Positions 31,691 to 39,545 of a stretch of DNA of 64,000 bases are shown one piece after another. Source of the stretch: AC-49 sp963817035 (GTDB lineage: Bacteria > Actinomycetota > Thermoleophilia > Solirubrobacterales > Solirubrobacteraceae). The position numbers and the translations under genes are program-made. The DNA lies in NCBI GenBank assembly GCA_963817035.1, contig CAWFMM010000003.1, forward strand, positions 434,001 to 498,000, given 5' to 3'. Under the pieces are notes generated by a model. It was given only the letters and a program-made list of their open reading frames with translations. It ran no database searches and had not been told where the DNA came from. Within the stretch, counting starts at the first letter, position 1, and each line of letters opens with the position of its first letter.

Positions 31691-31947
31691 CCGTTGGGCG
31701 GCGGACCTTCGGGTTTTGCCTATGCAGTCGTGTCGGAACGGCTGACAAATGCCTCCGAAACGGACGTGCCCAACATTGTGCGTGCCGTAGCACGCACAAT
31801 GTTGGGCACGTCTGAAATTCGGGCCCGTGCGGGCTCTCACCCGCCCCGAACCAGTGAAGAAACGCGCGGAACACGCACGGACTGCGGAGAAGCTCCCCCT
31901 CCGCCACCGGCGCTGATGCCCAACTCTCCCTCGCCGCTGCTGTTCAG
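31691..31947. repeat. Dispersed intergenic repeat, copy A, with a perfect 22-bp hairpin
   Basis: This stretch matches 42111-42378 over its whole length with scattered substitutions; shared blocks include CGGGTTTTGCCTA, CTCTCACCCGCCCCGAA, GGAACACGCACGGAC and CTCTCCCTCGCCGC. In the middle 31764-31785 pairs perfectly with 31790-31811 around CGTA (stem begins ACGTGCCCAACATTG). It has no plausible gene and occupies most of the 437-bp gap 31657-32093; the remainder of that gap is the fab promoter region. Confidence 0.75.
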
Positions 31948-32000
31948 CGCCCGGCACCAGCCCCCCGCGCACTGCCCCGCCCGCCTCGCCGCGCCACAAC

Positions 32001-32050
32001 CGAACGTAAACGTTCGCGTTCAGGGAATTGACACCGCTCCGCGTGGTGTC
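32001..32050 (+). promoter_or_regulatory. Palindrome and promoter-like region upstream of fabD
   Basis: CGAACGTAAACGTTCG (32001-32016) is a perfect 6-4-6 palindrome. It is followed by TTGACA at 32028-32033 and by a second inverted repeat, GACACC (32030-32035) with GGTGTC (32045-32050). No convincing -10 was found at 17-18 bp. The palindrome is a candidate operator, possibly for the TetR protein at the end of the same cluster (inference). Confidence 0.4.
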
Positions 32051-32093
32051 GAACTGGTGCAACCAGCGACCTTCGATGGGGTGAGATAGGTCG

Positions 32094-32906
32094 ATGGCCT
32101 CCGCACTGATCTTCCCTGGGCAAGGCAGCCACGAGCCCGGCATGGACGCGCCGTGGCGTGACAGCCCGACGTTCAACCGCGGCATCGAGCTGCTCGGGTT
32201 CGACCCGTTCGACAAGCTCGGGGACGGAACCCGCTACCAGCAGCCCGCGCTGTTCCTCTGCTCGGTCTGCGCCTTCGAGGCGCACACCGACGACGACGCG
32301 ATCGCTGCTGCCGGCCACTCGCTGGGCGAGTACGCGGCGCTCGTTGCCGCGGGCGTGCTCGACTTCGACGACGCCGTCAAGCTCGTCGCCGAGCGCGCCG
32401 ACGCGATGGCCGAAGCGGCCGACCGCCGCCCCGGCGGGATGGTCGCGATGCTCGGCGGCGATACGCACGAGGTCTGGGAGATGGCCAAGCGCCACAATCT
32501 GACCGTCGCCAACGACAACGCACCCGGCCAGCTCGTGCTCTCCGGCGCGGTCGAGGACATCGAGGCCGCCGCGGCCGACGCTCGCGAGGTCGCGGGCGCG
32601 CGTGCCATGCGGCTCGACGTCGCCGGCGCCTTCCACTCCCCGCTGATGCAGCCGGCCGCCGCCCGCCTCGCCGCGGCCCTCGACAACACCCCGATCCACG
32701 AAGGTCGCATCCCCGTCTACTCCAACGGCTCGGTCGCCCCGTTCGTCGACGTCCGTCGCGAGCTCGCCGAGAACCTGCTCAAGCCGGTGCGCTGGCGCGA
32801 GACCCTGCTCGCGCTGCGCGGCGCCGGCGCCGAGCGCTTCATCGAGCTCGGCCCCGGCTCCGTCCTCACGGGCATGGTCAAGCGGACCCTGGCTCTCGCG
32901 GCGTGA
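32094..32906 (+). CDS. fabD: Malonyl-CoA:ACP transacylase
   Basis: FabD loads malonyl units onto ACP for fatty-acid chain extension. The 270-residue product starts MASALIFPGQGSHEPGMD, has the nucleophile Ser76 in AAAGHSLGEYAALVAAG and His181 in GAFHSPLM. It is slightly short for the family (about 310), mainly through a compact small subdomain. It is the first gene of the cluster; its end overlaps fabH by four bases. Confidence 0.95.
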   Translation: MASALIFPGQGSHEPGMDAPWRDSPTFNRGIELLGFDPFDKLGDGTRYQQPALFLCSVCAFEAHTDDDAIAAAGHSLGEYAALVAAGVLDFDDAVKLVAERADAMAEAADRRPGGMVAMLGGDTHEVWEMAKRHNLTVANDNAPGQLVLSGAVEDIEAAAADAREVAGARAMRLDVAGAFHSPLMQPAAARLAAALDNTPIHEGRIPVYSNGSVAPFVDVRRELAENLLKPVRWRETLLALRGAGAERFIELGPGSVLTGMVKRTLALAA

Positions 32907-33868
32907 CCAAGGCCGCGGTCATCGGCATCGGTTCGGCGCTGCCCCCCGGGCGCGTGACCAATGACGACCTCGCCGCGGGCGGGCTCGACACCTCCGACGC
33001 CTGGATCATGCGCCGCACCGGTATCCGCGAGCGCCGCCGTCTCAACGGCACCCAGTCGCTGACCGACCTCGCCGTCGAAGCCTGCGAGGCCGCCCTGCGC
33101 GACGCCGGCCGCAGCGGCGAGGAGGTCGACCAGGTCCTGTGCTCGACCGTCCAGGCCGACAACGTCACGCCCGGCCTTGCGCCGATGGTCGCCTACCGCC
33201 TCGGCGCCACCAACGCCGGCGGCACCGACATGAACGCCGCATGCGCCGGCTTCGTCTACGCGCTCGATCACGCCGCCGCGCTGATCGAGACCGGCCGCGC
33301 GGAGCTCGTCCTCGTCTGCGGCGCCGAGGCGCTGTCGCGGATCACCGACTCGACTGACCGGGGCACCGCCGTCCTGTTCGCCGACGGCGCCGGCGCGGCA
33401 CTCGTCGCCGGCGGCGACTTCGAGAACGGCTTCGCGAACTTCGATCTGCACACCTCGGGCGAGCACCTGCCGCTGCTCTACGCCGACCTCGACGACCGCT
33501 TCCTGCGGATGGAGGGCGCCGAGGTCTACCGCCACGCCGTTGCACGCATGGTCGAGTCGACCAAGGTGATGCTCGAGCGCACCGGGCTGTCGGTCGACGA
33601 CATCGACCTGTTCGTCGCCCACCAGGCCAACGCCCGCATCATCGAGGCCGCCGCGCACGAGCTCGGGCTCGACATGGACAAGGTCATGGTCAACGTCGAC
33701 CACGTCGCCAACACGTCGTCGGCGTCGATCCCGCTCGCGCTGGCCGAGGCCGAGGCCGACGGTCGCCTGAAGCCCGGTGACACCGTCGCGCTGACGGCGT
33801 TCGGCGCCGGCTTCTCGTGGGGCGCCGGCATCCTGACGTGGAAGGAGGCCGCCCGTGTCAGCGCCTGA
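32903..33868 (+). CDS. fabH: Beta-ketoacyl-ACP synthase III
   Basis: FabH starts fatty-acid synthesis by condensing an acyl-CoA with malonyl-ACP. The 321-residue product has IMRRTGIRERRRL near residue 35, the active Cys114 in NAACAGFVYAL, then AHQANARIIEAAA (His) and NTSSASIPLAL (Asn) in the second half. GTG start at 32903 overlaps fabD; the 3' end overlaps fabG by 14 bases. Confidence 0.96.
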   Translation: MTKAAVIGIGSALPPGRVTNDDLAAGGLDTSDAWIMRRTGIRERRRLNGTQSLTDLAVEACEAALRDAGRSGEEVDQVLCSTVQADNVTPGLAPMVAYRLGATNAGGTDMNAACAGFVYALDHAAALIETGRAELVLVCGAEALSRITDSTDRGTAVLFADGAGAALVAGGDFENGFANFDLHTSGEHLPLLYADLDDRFLRMEGAEVYRHAVARMVESTKVMLERTGLSVDDIDLFVAHQANARIIEAAAHELGLDMDKVMVNVDHVANTSSASIPLALAEAEADGRLKPGDTVALTAFGAGFSWGAGILTWKEAARVSA

Positions 33869-34535
33869 GGGAAGCTGCGCCGTGGTCACCGGCGGCACCC
33901 GCGGCATCGGCGCGGCGATCGCCACGCGACTGAAGGCCGACGGCTTTACCGTCGTCTCGATCAGCCGCAGCGGCGGCGACGCGACGTGCGACATCACCGA
34001 CCCGGCCGCCGTCACCGAGACGTTCGCCGCGGTGCAGGAGCAGTACGGCCCCGTGCTCGTGCTCGTCAACAACGCGGGCATCCGCGCCGACACGCTGGCG
34101 ATCTCGATGGACTCCGACTCGTGGACCTCGGTCGTCGACACGAACCTCAACGGCGCCTTCCACTGCACCCACGCGGCGCTGACCGGAATGCTGCGCGCGC
34201 GCTGGGGGCGGATCGTCAACATCTCTTCGGTCGTTGCCGAGCGTGCCAACCCGGGCCAGTCCAACTACGTCGCGGCGAAGGCCGGCCTGCTTGGCTTCAC
34301 GCGAACGGTCGCCCGCGAGATGGCGCGCAAGGGCATCACGTGCAACGCGGTGACGCCGGGCGTCATCGAGACCGACATGACCGCCGACCTTGAGGGCGAC
34401 CTGCTGTCCGCCGTGCCCGCCGGGCGCGTCGGCCGGCCCGAAGAGGTTGCCGCCGCAGTGAGCTTTCTCGTCTCCGACGAGGCTGAATACATCAACGGGG
34501 CCACGCTGTCAGTCGACGGCGGCCTGGGCGCTTGA
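33855..34535 (+). CDS. fabG: 3-oxoacyl-ACP reductase
   Basis: FabG reduces 3-ketoacyl-ACP with NADPH. The 226-residue short-chain dehydrogenase has the nucleotide site TGGTRGIGAAIA, NNAG at 72-75, and the catalytic Ser125, Tyr138 and Lys142 in NISSVVAERANPGQSNYVAA(K). GVIETDMT near residue 170 fits FabG. GTG start at 33855 lies inside fabH. The acpP start follows 16 bases after the stop. Confidence 0.95.
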   Translation: MSAPEGSCAVVTGGTRGIGAAIATRLKADGFTVVSISRSGGDATCDITDPAAVTETFAAVQEQYGPVLVLVNNAGIRADTLAISMDSDSWTSVVDTNLNGAFHCTHAALTGMLRARWGRIVNISSVVAERANPGQSNYVAAKAGLLGFTRTVAREMARKGITCNAVTPGVIETDMTADLEGDLLSAVPAGRVGRPEEVAAAVSFLVSDEAEYINGATLSVDGGLGA

Positions 34536-34551
34536 AAGGGGCCCTTTCCAC

Positions 34552-34815
34552 ATGAGCACACCATCAGAGACCGACGTCCTCCAGGCCATCCGCGAAGAGC
34601 TCGACGCCATCAAGGTGCCGGGCGCGATGGACGCCGAGGCCGGACAGACATGGCAGGACCTCGACGTCGACTCGCTCGACCTCGTCGAGCTCGTCAAGGC
34701 GCTCGAGGATCGCTTCGGCGTCGCGATCGTCGACGGCCGCCTCAAGGAGATCAAGACCGTGGGCGACGCGATCACGCTCGTCCGTGAGCTGAGCTCGGAG
34801 GGCGCGCCGGCGTGA
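34552..34815 (+). CDS. acpP: Acyl carrier protein
   Basis: ACP carries the growing acyl chain on a phosphopantetheine attached to Ser41, seen in DLDVDSLDLVELVKALEDRF. The 87-residue product has the usual length and acidic character, though the motif is DSLDLVEL with Gln-Thr-Trp-Gln before it. Context between fabG and fabF supports a fatty-acid-synthase ACP. It overlaps fabF by four bases. Confidence 0.95.
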   Translation: MSTPSETDVLQAIREELDAIKVPGAMDAEAGQTWQDLDVDSLDLVELVKALEDRFGVAIVDGRLKEIKTVGDAITLVRELSSEGAPA

Positions 34816-35987
34816 CGAGCGTCGTCGTGACCGGCCGAGGGGTGACCACTTCGGTGGGCGAAGAGGTCGACGTGCTGTTCGACGCGCTGCTCGACGGGCG
34901 CTCGGGCATCGCCGACGGCATCGGCGCGTGCGCCGACTTCGACCCCGATGCCGCGATGACGCCAAAGGGGGCGCGCCGCGCGGATCGATTCAGCCAGCTC
35001 GGCGTGGCCGCGGCCGACAAGGCATGGGCCGACGCCGGGTTCGGTGAGGACACCGACATGGAGCGCGTCGGCGTGCTCATCGGTACGGGAGTCGGGGGCC
35101 TGATCACCCTGGAGACCGAATGCTCCAAGTTCCTTCAGGGCGGCGACCGGGCGGTGTCACCGCTGTTCGTGACGATGATGATGCCCAACGCCGCGTCCGG
35201 GCTGATCTCGATGCGCATCGGCGCACGGGGGCCGAGCTTCTCGGTCGCCTCGGCCTGCGCGACGGGCAGCCACGCGATCGGTGAGGCGAAGCGGATCATC
35301 GAGCGCGGCGAGGCCGACGTCGTCGTCGCCGGCGGCTGCGAGGCCGCGCTGACCGGGCTGTGCCTGGCGGCGTTCAAGCAGATGGGTGCGATGTCGGACG
35401 ACGGCGTCTCGCGCCCGTTCGACGCCAACCGCACCGGCTTCGTCATGGGCGAGGGCGCGGGCGTGCTCGTGCTTGAGCGCGAGGAGCACGCCAAGGCGCG
35501 CGGAGCGACGATCTACGGGCGCATCGCGGGCTACGGCGCGACCAGCGACGCCTACCACATCACCGCCCCCGATCCCGACGGCCGCGGCTCGTCCAAGGCG
35601 ATCAAGCTCGCGCTCGCCGATGCCGGCGCGATCGCGTCGGACGTCGGCTACGTCAACGCCCACGGAACCGGCACGCCGCTCAACGATGCTGCCGAAACGA
35701 AGACCCTGCATTCGATCTTCAACGGAGGTGCACCGCCGGTGAGCTCGACCAAGTCCCACCTCGGCCACATGCTCGGCGCCGCGGGCGCCGTCGAAGCGGT
35801 GATCTGCCTCGAGGCGGTGCGCCGCGGCGTGCTGCCGCCGACGATCAACCTCGAGACACCCGACCCCGAGTGTGATCTCGACTACATCCCGGCCGGTCGT
35901 CGTGAGGCCCCGGGCATCTCGCTCGCGCTGAGCAACTCGTTCGGTTTCGGCGGGCAGAACGCCTGCCTGGCGGTGGCGGCGGCATGA
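34812..35987 (+). CDS. fabF: Beta-ketoacyl-ACP synthase II
   Basis: FabF elongates acyl-ACP by decarboxylative condensation. The 391-residue product has Cys149 in FSVASACATGSHAIGEAKRI, the first His in NAHGTGTPLNDAAET and the second in SSTKSHLGHMLGAAGAVEA, plus the late GFGGQNACL. GTG start overlaps acpP; the end overlaps the carboxyltransferase gene by four bases. Confidence 0.96.
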   Translation: MTSVVVTGRGVTTSVGEEVDVLFDALLDGRSGIADGIGACADFDPDAAMTPKGARRADRFSQLGVAAADKAWADAGFGEDTDMERVGVLIGTGVGGLITLETECSKFLQGGDRAVSPLFVTMMMPNAASGLISMRIGARGPSFSVASACATGSHAIGEAKRIIERGEADVVVAGGCEAALTGLCLAAFKQMGAMSDDGVSRPFDANRTGFVMGEGAGVLVLEREEHAKARGATIYGRIAGYGATSDAYHITAPDPDGRGSSKAIKLALADAGAIASDVGYVNAHGTGTPLNDAAETKTLHSIFNGGAPPVSSTKSHLGHMLGAAGAVEAVICLEAVRRGVLPPTINLETPDPECDLDYIPAGRREAPGISLALSNSFGFGGQNACLAVAAA

Positions 35988-37336
35988 GCGGCATCCTCGA
36001 AATCCACCCCAAGTCCGTCTCACTGGCCCGGGTTCGCCTCGAACTGCTGTTCGACGCAGGCACATTCTTCCCCGGCCGCAGCGAGGTCGCGGACGGCGTC
36101 GTCTGCGGCTCTGGCCGCGTCAACGGCCGCCCGGTCTGCGCGTGGGCGCAGGATGGCGCGTTCAAGGGCGGCTCGCTCGGCATCGCCGGCGGCGAGACGA
36201 TCGCCAAGACGATCCGCCGCGCCAACGAGCTCGGCTGCCCGGTCGTCGGCTTCCCCCACTCCGGTGGCGCGCGCCTGCAGCAGGGCACCGGCGCGCTGGC
36301 TGCCTACGGCGCGATCTTCCACGCGCAGTCCAACGCGACGGTCCCGCAGATCTCGGTCATCGGCGGTCCGTGCGCGGGCGGCGGCGCGTACTCGCCGGCC
36401 CTCGGCGACATCGTGATCCTGGCCGGCGATCGTGCCCGGATGTTCCTGACCGGCCCGAAGGTCGTGCAGGCGGCGATCGGCGAGGACATCAGCTCGCGCG
36501 ACCTCGGCGGCCCCGGCGTGCACATGCGCAACGGCGTCGCCCATCTGCTGGCCATCGACGACGTCGACGCCGCCCGGATGACGCGAGAGGTGCTGGCCCA
36601 CCTGCCGTCCGCGATCGGCGGCCCACTGCCGATGGCGCCCCCGGTCGACCCGGTGCGCGGCAACCCCGCCGCGGTGATTCCGCCGGCGATCGAGGGCGAC
36701 CAGCCCAACGGCAAGCCGTTCCCGAAGCCGTTCTACGACATCCGCCACGTCGCGATGCACCTGATAGACGGCGGCGAGATGCTCGAGCTGTCGCCGCGCT
36801 GGGCGCGCAACCTCGTCGTCGGCTTCGCCCGGATCGACGGGCGACCGGTCGGCATCGTCGCCAACCAGCCCCGGCACCTCGGCGGCTGCCTCGACGTCGA
36901 GGCCAGCGAGAAGGGCGCGTGGTTCATCAACCTGTGCAACAAGTTCGGCGTGCCGCTGCTCGTCCTGATCGACACGCCCGGCTTCCTGCCCGGCTCGGTC
37001 CAGGAGAACGCCGGCGTGATCCGCAAGGGCGCGTCGCTGGTCCACGCGTTCGCCTCGGCGACGATCCCGCGGATCTCACTCACCGTGCGCCAGGCCTACG
37101 GCGGCGCGCACATCGCGATGAACTCCCGCGACCTCGGCGCGACGCTGACGATGGCGTGGCCGAACGCGCGCATCGGGATCATGGGCGCACGTCAGGCCCG
37201 CGAGATCCTCGGCCACGACGTGCCCGACGACCCGGTGCGCGACGCCGCGGCCGAAGGCCACGTCGACGAGGTCATCGAGCCGACGCGGACGCGGGCGCGG
37301 CTGGTACACGAGCTCGACATGGCCTGCCAGAGGTAG
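35984..37336 (+). CDS. Acyl-CoA carboxylase carboxyltransferase (beta) subunit
   Basis: The 450-residue product has the two crotonase-type halves of acetyl/propionyl-CoA carboxylase beta subunits. FPHSGGARLQQGTGALAAYG and GGPCAGGGAYSPALGDIV bind the acyl-CoA in the first half; LVLIDTPGFLPGSVQENAGV and RQAYGGAHIAMNSRDLGATL lie in the second half, which faces biotin. There is no zinc finger, so it is the actinobacterial AccD/PccB type rather than the E. coli AccD type. Its place in the fab cluster suggests it supplies malonyl-CoA; the biotin subunit is not in the window. A TetR gene follows after 22 bp. Confidence 0.9.
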   Translation: MSGILEIHPKSVSLARVRLELLFDAGTFFPGRSEVADGVVCGSGRVNGRPVCAWAQDGAFKGGSLGIAGGETIAKTIRRANELGCPVVGFPHSGGARLQQGTGALAAYGAIFHAQSNATVPQISVIGGPCAGGGAYSPALGDIVILAGDRARMFLTGPKVVQAAIGEDISSRDLGGPGVHMRNGVAHLLAIDDVDAARMTREVLAHLPSAIGGPLPMAPPVDPVRGNPAAVIPPAIEGDQPNGKPFPKPFYDIRHVAMHLIDGGEMLELSPRWARNLVVGFARIDGRPVGIVANQPRHLGGCLDVEASEKGAWFINLCNKFGVPLLVLIDTPGFLPGSVQENAGVIRKGASLVHAFASATIPRISLTVRQAYGGAHIAMNSRDLGATLTMAWPNARIGIMGARQAREILGHDVPDDPVRDAAAEGHVDEVIEPTRTRARLVHELDMACQR

Positions 37337-37345
37337 ACGGGCAGT

Positions 37346-37351
37346 TACTCT
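37346..37351 (+). promoter_or_regulatory. Candidate -10 hexamer TACTCT for the TetR gene
   Basis: TACTCT ends seven bases before the GTG at 37359, which would give the regulator its own leaderless transcript despite lying only 22 bp after the carboxyltransferase gene. Confidence 0.45.
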
Positions 37352-37358
37352 GGGGGTT

Positions 37359-37958
37359 GTGTCGACGCCCCCGATCTCCCGCAATCCGACCGAGGAAGCG
37401 ATCCTCGAGGCCGCGCGTGAGGCGCTGCTCGACGAGGGCTTCGATCGACTGACGATGGACACGATCGCCAAGCGAGCGTTCGTGTCGCGGACCGCGGTCT
37501 ACTTCTATTTCTCCAACAAGCGCGCGGTCGTCGACCGGCTGATCCAGACCGCGTTCGCCGACATGTACCAGGCGGCGTCGGCGTATCTCGAGAGCGACGG
37601 AGATCCGCGGGTCGAGCTGCGCGTGGCGCTGGAGCAGACGGTCGACGTCGTCAATCGTGAGCAGGACGTGCTGCTGCTCGCCGCGTCCCTGAGTGGCAAC
37701 GATGGCCAGATGCCGGCCGAGTGGGCCTCCTACATCCTGCGCTTTGTCAACGGCGCGGCGGCACGGATCGCGCGCGATCAGGCGGCGGGACTGGCGCCGG
37801 ACGACATCCCGCCGCGGATCGCGGCGCAGGCGCTCCTGTCGATGGTCGAGCGTTCGATCGTCCGCGAGCTGATGATCGGCCGCGGCAACGCCGACGAGTC
37901 GAGTCGCGTCGTCGCCGAGCTGTGGTGGCGCGCGGTGTACGGGTTGGCGGCGCGGTGA
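37359..37958 (+). CDS. TetR-family transcriptional regulator
   Basis: The 199-residue product has the TetR DNA-binding head: EEAILEAAREALLDEGFDRL, then MDTIAKRAFVSRTAVYFYFS and NKRAVVDRLIQ. The C-terminal ligand domain (about 75-199) is helical and unassigned. Sitting at the end of the fatty-acid synthesis cluster, it is a candidate controller of it (inference), perhaps through the palindrome upstream of fabD. Start GTG 37359. Confidence 0.88.
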   Translation: MSTPPISRNPTEEAILEAAREALLDEGFDRLTMDTIAKRAFVSRTAVYFYFSNKRAVVDRLIQTAFADMYQAASAYLESDGDPRVELRVALEQTVDVVNREQDVLLLAASLSGNDGQMPAEWASYILRFVNGAAARIARDQAAGLAPDDIPPRIAAQALLSMVERSIVRELMIGRGNADESSRVVAELWWRAVYGLAAR

Positions 37959-37976
37959 CGCTCACACAACGGGCGC

Positions 37977-38390
37977 TCAGGTTCCCGGGGCGACGGTCCG
38001 AAGGCCGGCGAGGCGGGCGGCAGCGGCTTGACGTTCGTCGTAGGTGACGAATGCGTCGAGCGGGGAGACGTCGATCGCGGCGGCGACATGGATCGCGTCG
38101 AGCGCGCGCAGAGTCGGCATCGTGATCGCTCCGGCGGCCGCGAGGAGCCCGCGATCGAGCGGCAGCAGCGCGACGGCGTCGAGCAGCTCGCCCGTGCGCT
38201 CGAGAAGCGTGCCACGGGGAAGTGTCGGGTTGTCGGCGGTGACGCGGTGCACAGCGCGCGGAATCTCGGTGAGAACGAGCTCGCAGGAGACGAGATCGGC
38301 GTTGGCGACGAATCGACGCAACGCCGCGCTCTCGGGCTCGTCGCGCACGAGCTTCACCAGCGCAGACGCGTCGGCGTAGAAGAGCGCCAC
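37977..38390 (-). CDS. PIN-domain (VapC-type) toxin ribonuclease
   Basis: PIN toxins cut RNA when freed from their antitoxin. The 137-residue product starts MALFYADASALVKLVRDEPE with the first acidic residue in YAD, then the TEIPRAV Glu, LRALDAIHVAAA and FVTYDERQAAAA, so all four metal-binding acidic positions are present. GTG start at 38390 is two bases after the antitoxin stop, the usual toxin-after-antitoxin order. It converges with the TetR gene. Confidence 0.9.
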   Translation of the reverse strand: MALFYADASALVKLVRDEPESAALRRFVANADLVSCELVLTEIPRAVHRVTADNPTLPRGTLLERTGELLDAVALLPLDRGLLAAAGAITMPTLRALDAIHVAAAIDVSPLDAFVTYDERQAAAARLAGLRTVAPGT

Positions 38391-38392
38391 GC

Positions 38393-38665
38393 TCAGTGAT
38401 CGCCGCGGATCTCGTCCAGTGCGCGACTCAGAGCGCGCGGATCACCGGCGAGGTCCAGCGGCTCGGGCAGGCCCCGACGAACGGGGCGCGGAACGCGACC
38501 TTCGGCGATCAGACGATCGAGCGCGGCACCCGTCGTGGGAGCGGGACCAAGCTCGGCCACCGGACGGTTGCGGTCGGTGACGACGAGCCGCTCGCCGCGG
38601 GCGACGCGCTCGAGGTACCGGCTCAGGTTCTGTCGCAGCTCCGCAACGCCGACGGTCTGGCTCAT
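38393..38665 (-). CDS. Phd/YefM-type antitoxin of the adjacent PIN toxin
   Basis: The 90-residue product starts MSQTVGVAELRQNLSRYLER, the Phd/YefM DNA-binding N-terminus, followed by VARGERLVVTDRNRPVAEL. The C-terminal half (LDLAGDPRALSRALDEIRGD) is the toxin-wrapping segment. I chose the ATG at 38665 because TACGTT ends seven bases before it; a GTG two codons upstream is the alternative. Antitoxins of this kind usually repress their own promoter. Confidence 0.88.
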   Translation of the reverse strand: MSQTVGVAELRQNLSRYLERVARGERLVVTDRNRPVAELGPAPTTGAALDRLIAEGRVPRPVRRGLPEPLDLAGDPRALSRALDEIRGDH

Positions 38666-38672
38666 GTACACA

Positions 38673-38678
38673 AACGTA
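38673..38678 (-). promoter_or_regulatory. Candidate -10 hexamer TACGTT for the Phd-type antitoxin gene
   Basis: TACGTT on the minus strand ends seven bases before the ATG at 38665, again a leaderless arrangement. The gap to the fabI stop is only 22 bp, so the pair has its own promoter overlapping the fabI end. Confidence 0.4.
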
Positions 38679-38687
38679 GCAGGTACG

Positions 38688-39494
38688 TCACCCGGCGTCA
38701 GCTACCGGCGGCGCGCCGCCCGGCGCGCCGACCGCGTGGACGCCACCGTCGGCGTGGAGGATCTCACCGGTGACCGCGCGGGCCAGCGGCGACAGCAGGA
38801 ACAGGCACGCGTCGGCGACGGGCATCGGGTCGGTGAGCGACCAGCCCAGGGGCGCGGCGTCCTCCCAGATCTGCGACAGCCCGTCGAAGCCCTCGATCGA
38901 GCCGGCCGCCATCGTCTTCAAGGGCCCGGCGGCGACGAGATTGCAGCGGATGCCGCGCGGGCCGAGGTCGCGGGCCAGGTAGCGGCTGACCGACTCCAGC
39001 GCGGCCTTCGACACTCCGGCCCAGTCATACGACGGCCAGGCGACGGTGGCGTCGAAGTCCAGCCCGACGATCGCGCCGCCGCCCTCGGCCTTGGCCAGGA
39101 GGTCGGCACACGCCGCGCTCAGCGCCTTCAGGGAGAACGCGCCGGTCGTGAAGGCTGTCACCGCCGACTCCGCCGGCGCGGTTAGGAAGTTCCCGCCCAG
39201 CGCGTCGGCCGGGACGAACGCGATCGCGTGGACGAGGCCGTCCAGCGCGCCCCAGCGCGCATCGAGGTCCGCGACAACGGCCGCGATCATCTCGGGATCG
39301 TTGACGTCGAGCTCGAGCACGTCGGGCGGTGACGGCAGGCGCCCGGCGATGCGCTGGGTGATGCGCATCCCACGGCCGAAGCCGGTCAGCACGATCTCGG
39401 CGCCCTCCTCCTGGGCGCGCTGGGCGACGGCGAAGGCGATCGAGGCCTCGGTGAGGACCCCGGTGACGAGCAGGCGCTTTCCCTTGAGCAGCAT
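38688..39494 (-). CDS. fabI: Enoyl-ACP reductase (InhA-like)
   Basis: FabI performs the last step of each fatty-acid elongation cycle, reducing enoyl-ACP with NADH. The 268-residue product begins MLLKGKRLLVTGVLTEASIA, close to the InhA pattern, with LELDVNDPEMIAAV, HAIAFVPADALGGNF and the catalytic Tyr156 and Lys163 in PSYDWAGVSKAALES. The C-terminus (LHADGGVHAVGA) is FabI-typical. TAGGAT lies six bases before the ATG. It is not in the fab cluster but lies only 1.5 kb from it. Confidence 0.95.
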   Translation of the reverse strand: MLLKGKRLLVTGVLTEASIAFAVAQRAQEEGAEIVLTGFGRGMRITQRIAGRLPSPPDVLELDVNDPEMIAAVVADLDARWGALDGLVHAIAFVPADALGGNFLTAPAESAVTAFTTGAFSLKALSAACADLLAKAEGGGAIVGLDFDATVAWPSYDWAGVSKAALESVSRYLARDLGPRGIRCNLVAAGPLKTMAAGSIEGFDGLSQIWEDAAPLGWSLTDPMPVADACLFLLSPLARAVTGEILHADGGVHAVGAPGGAPPVADAG

Positions 39495-39500
39495 CTGCCC

Positions 39501-39506
39501 ATCCTA
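39501..39506 (-). promoter_or_regulatory. Candidate -10 hexamer TAGGAT for fabI
   Basis: TAGGAT on the minus strand ends six bases before the ATG at 39494, identical in sequence and spacing to the hexamer before the Rrf2 gene. Confidence 0.45.
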
Positions 39507-39545
39507 TGTCGAGCGCTCAGCGGTTGAGCGTCACGTGCCCAGGCA

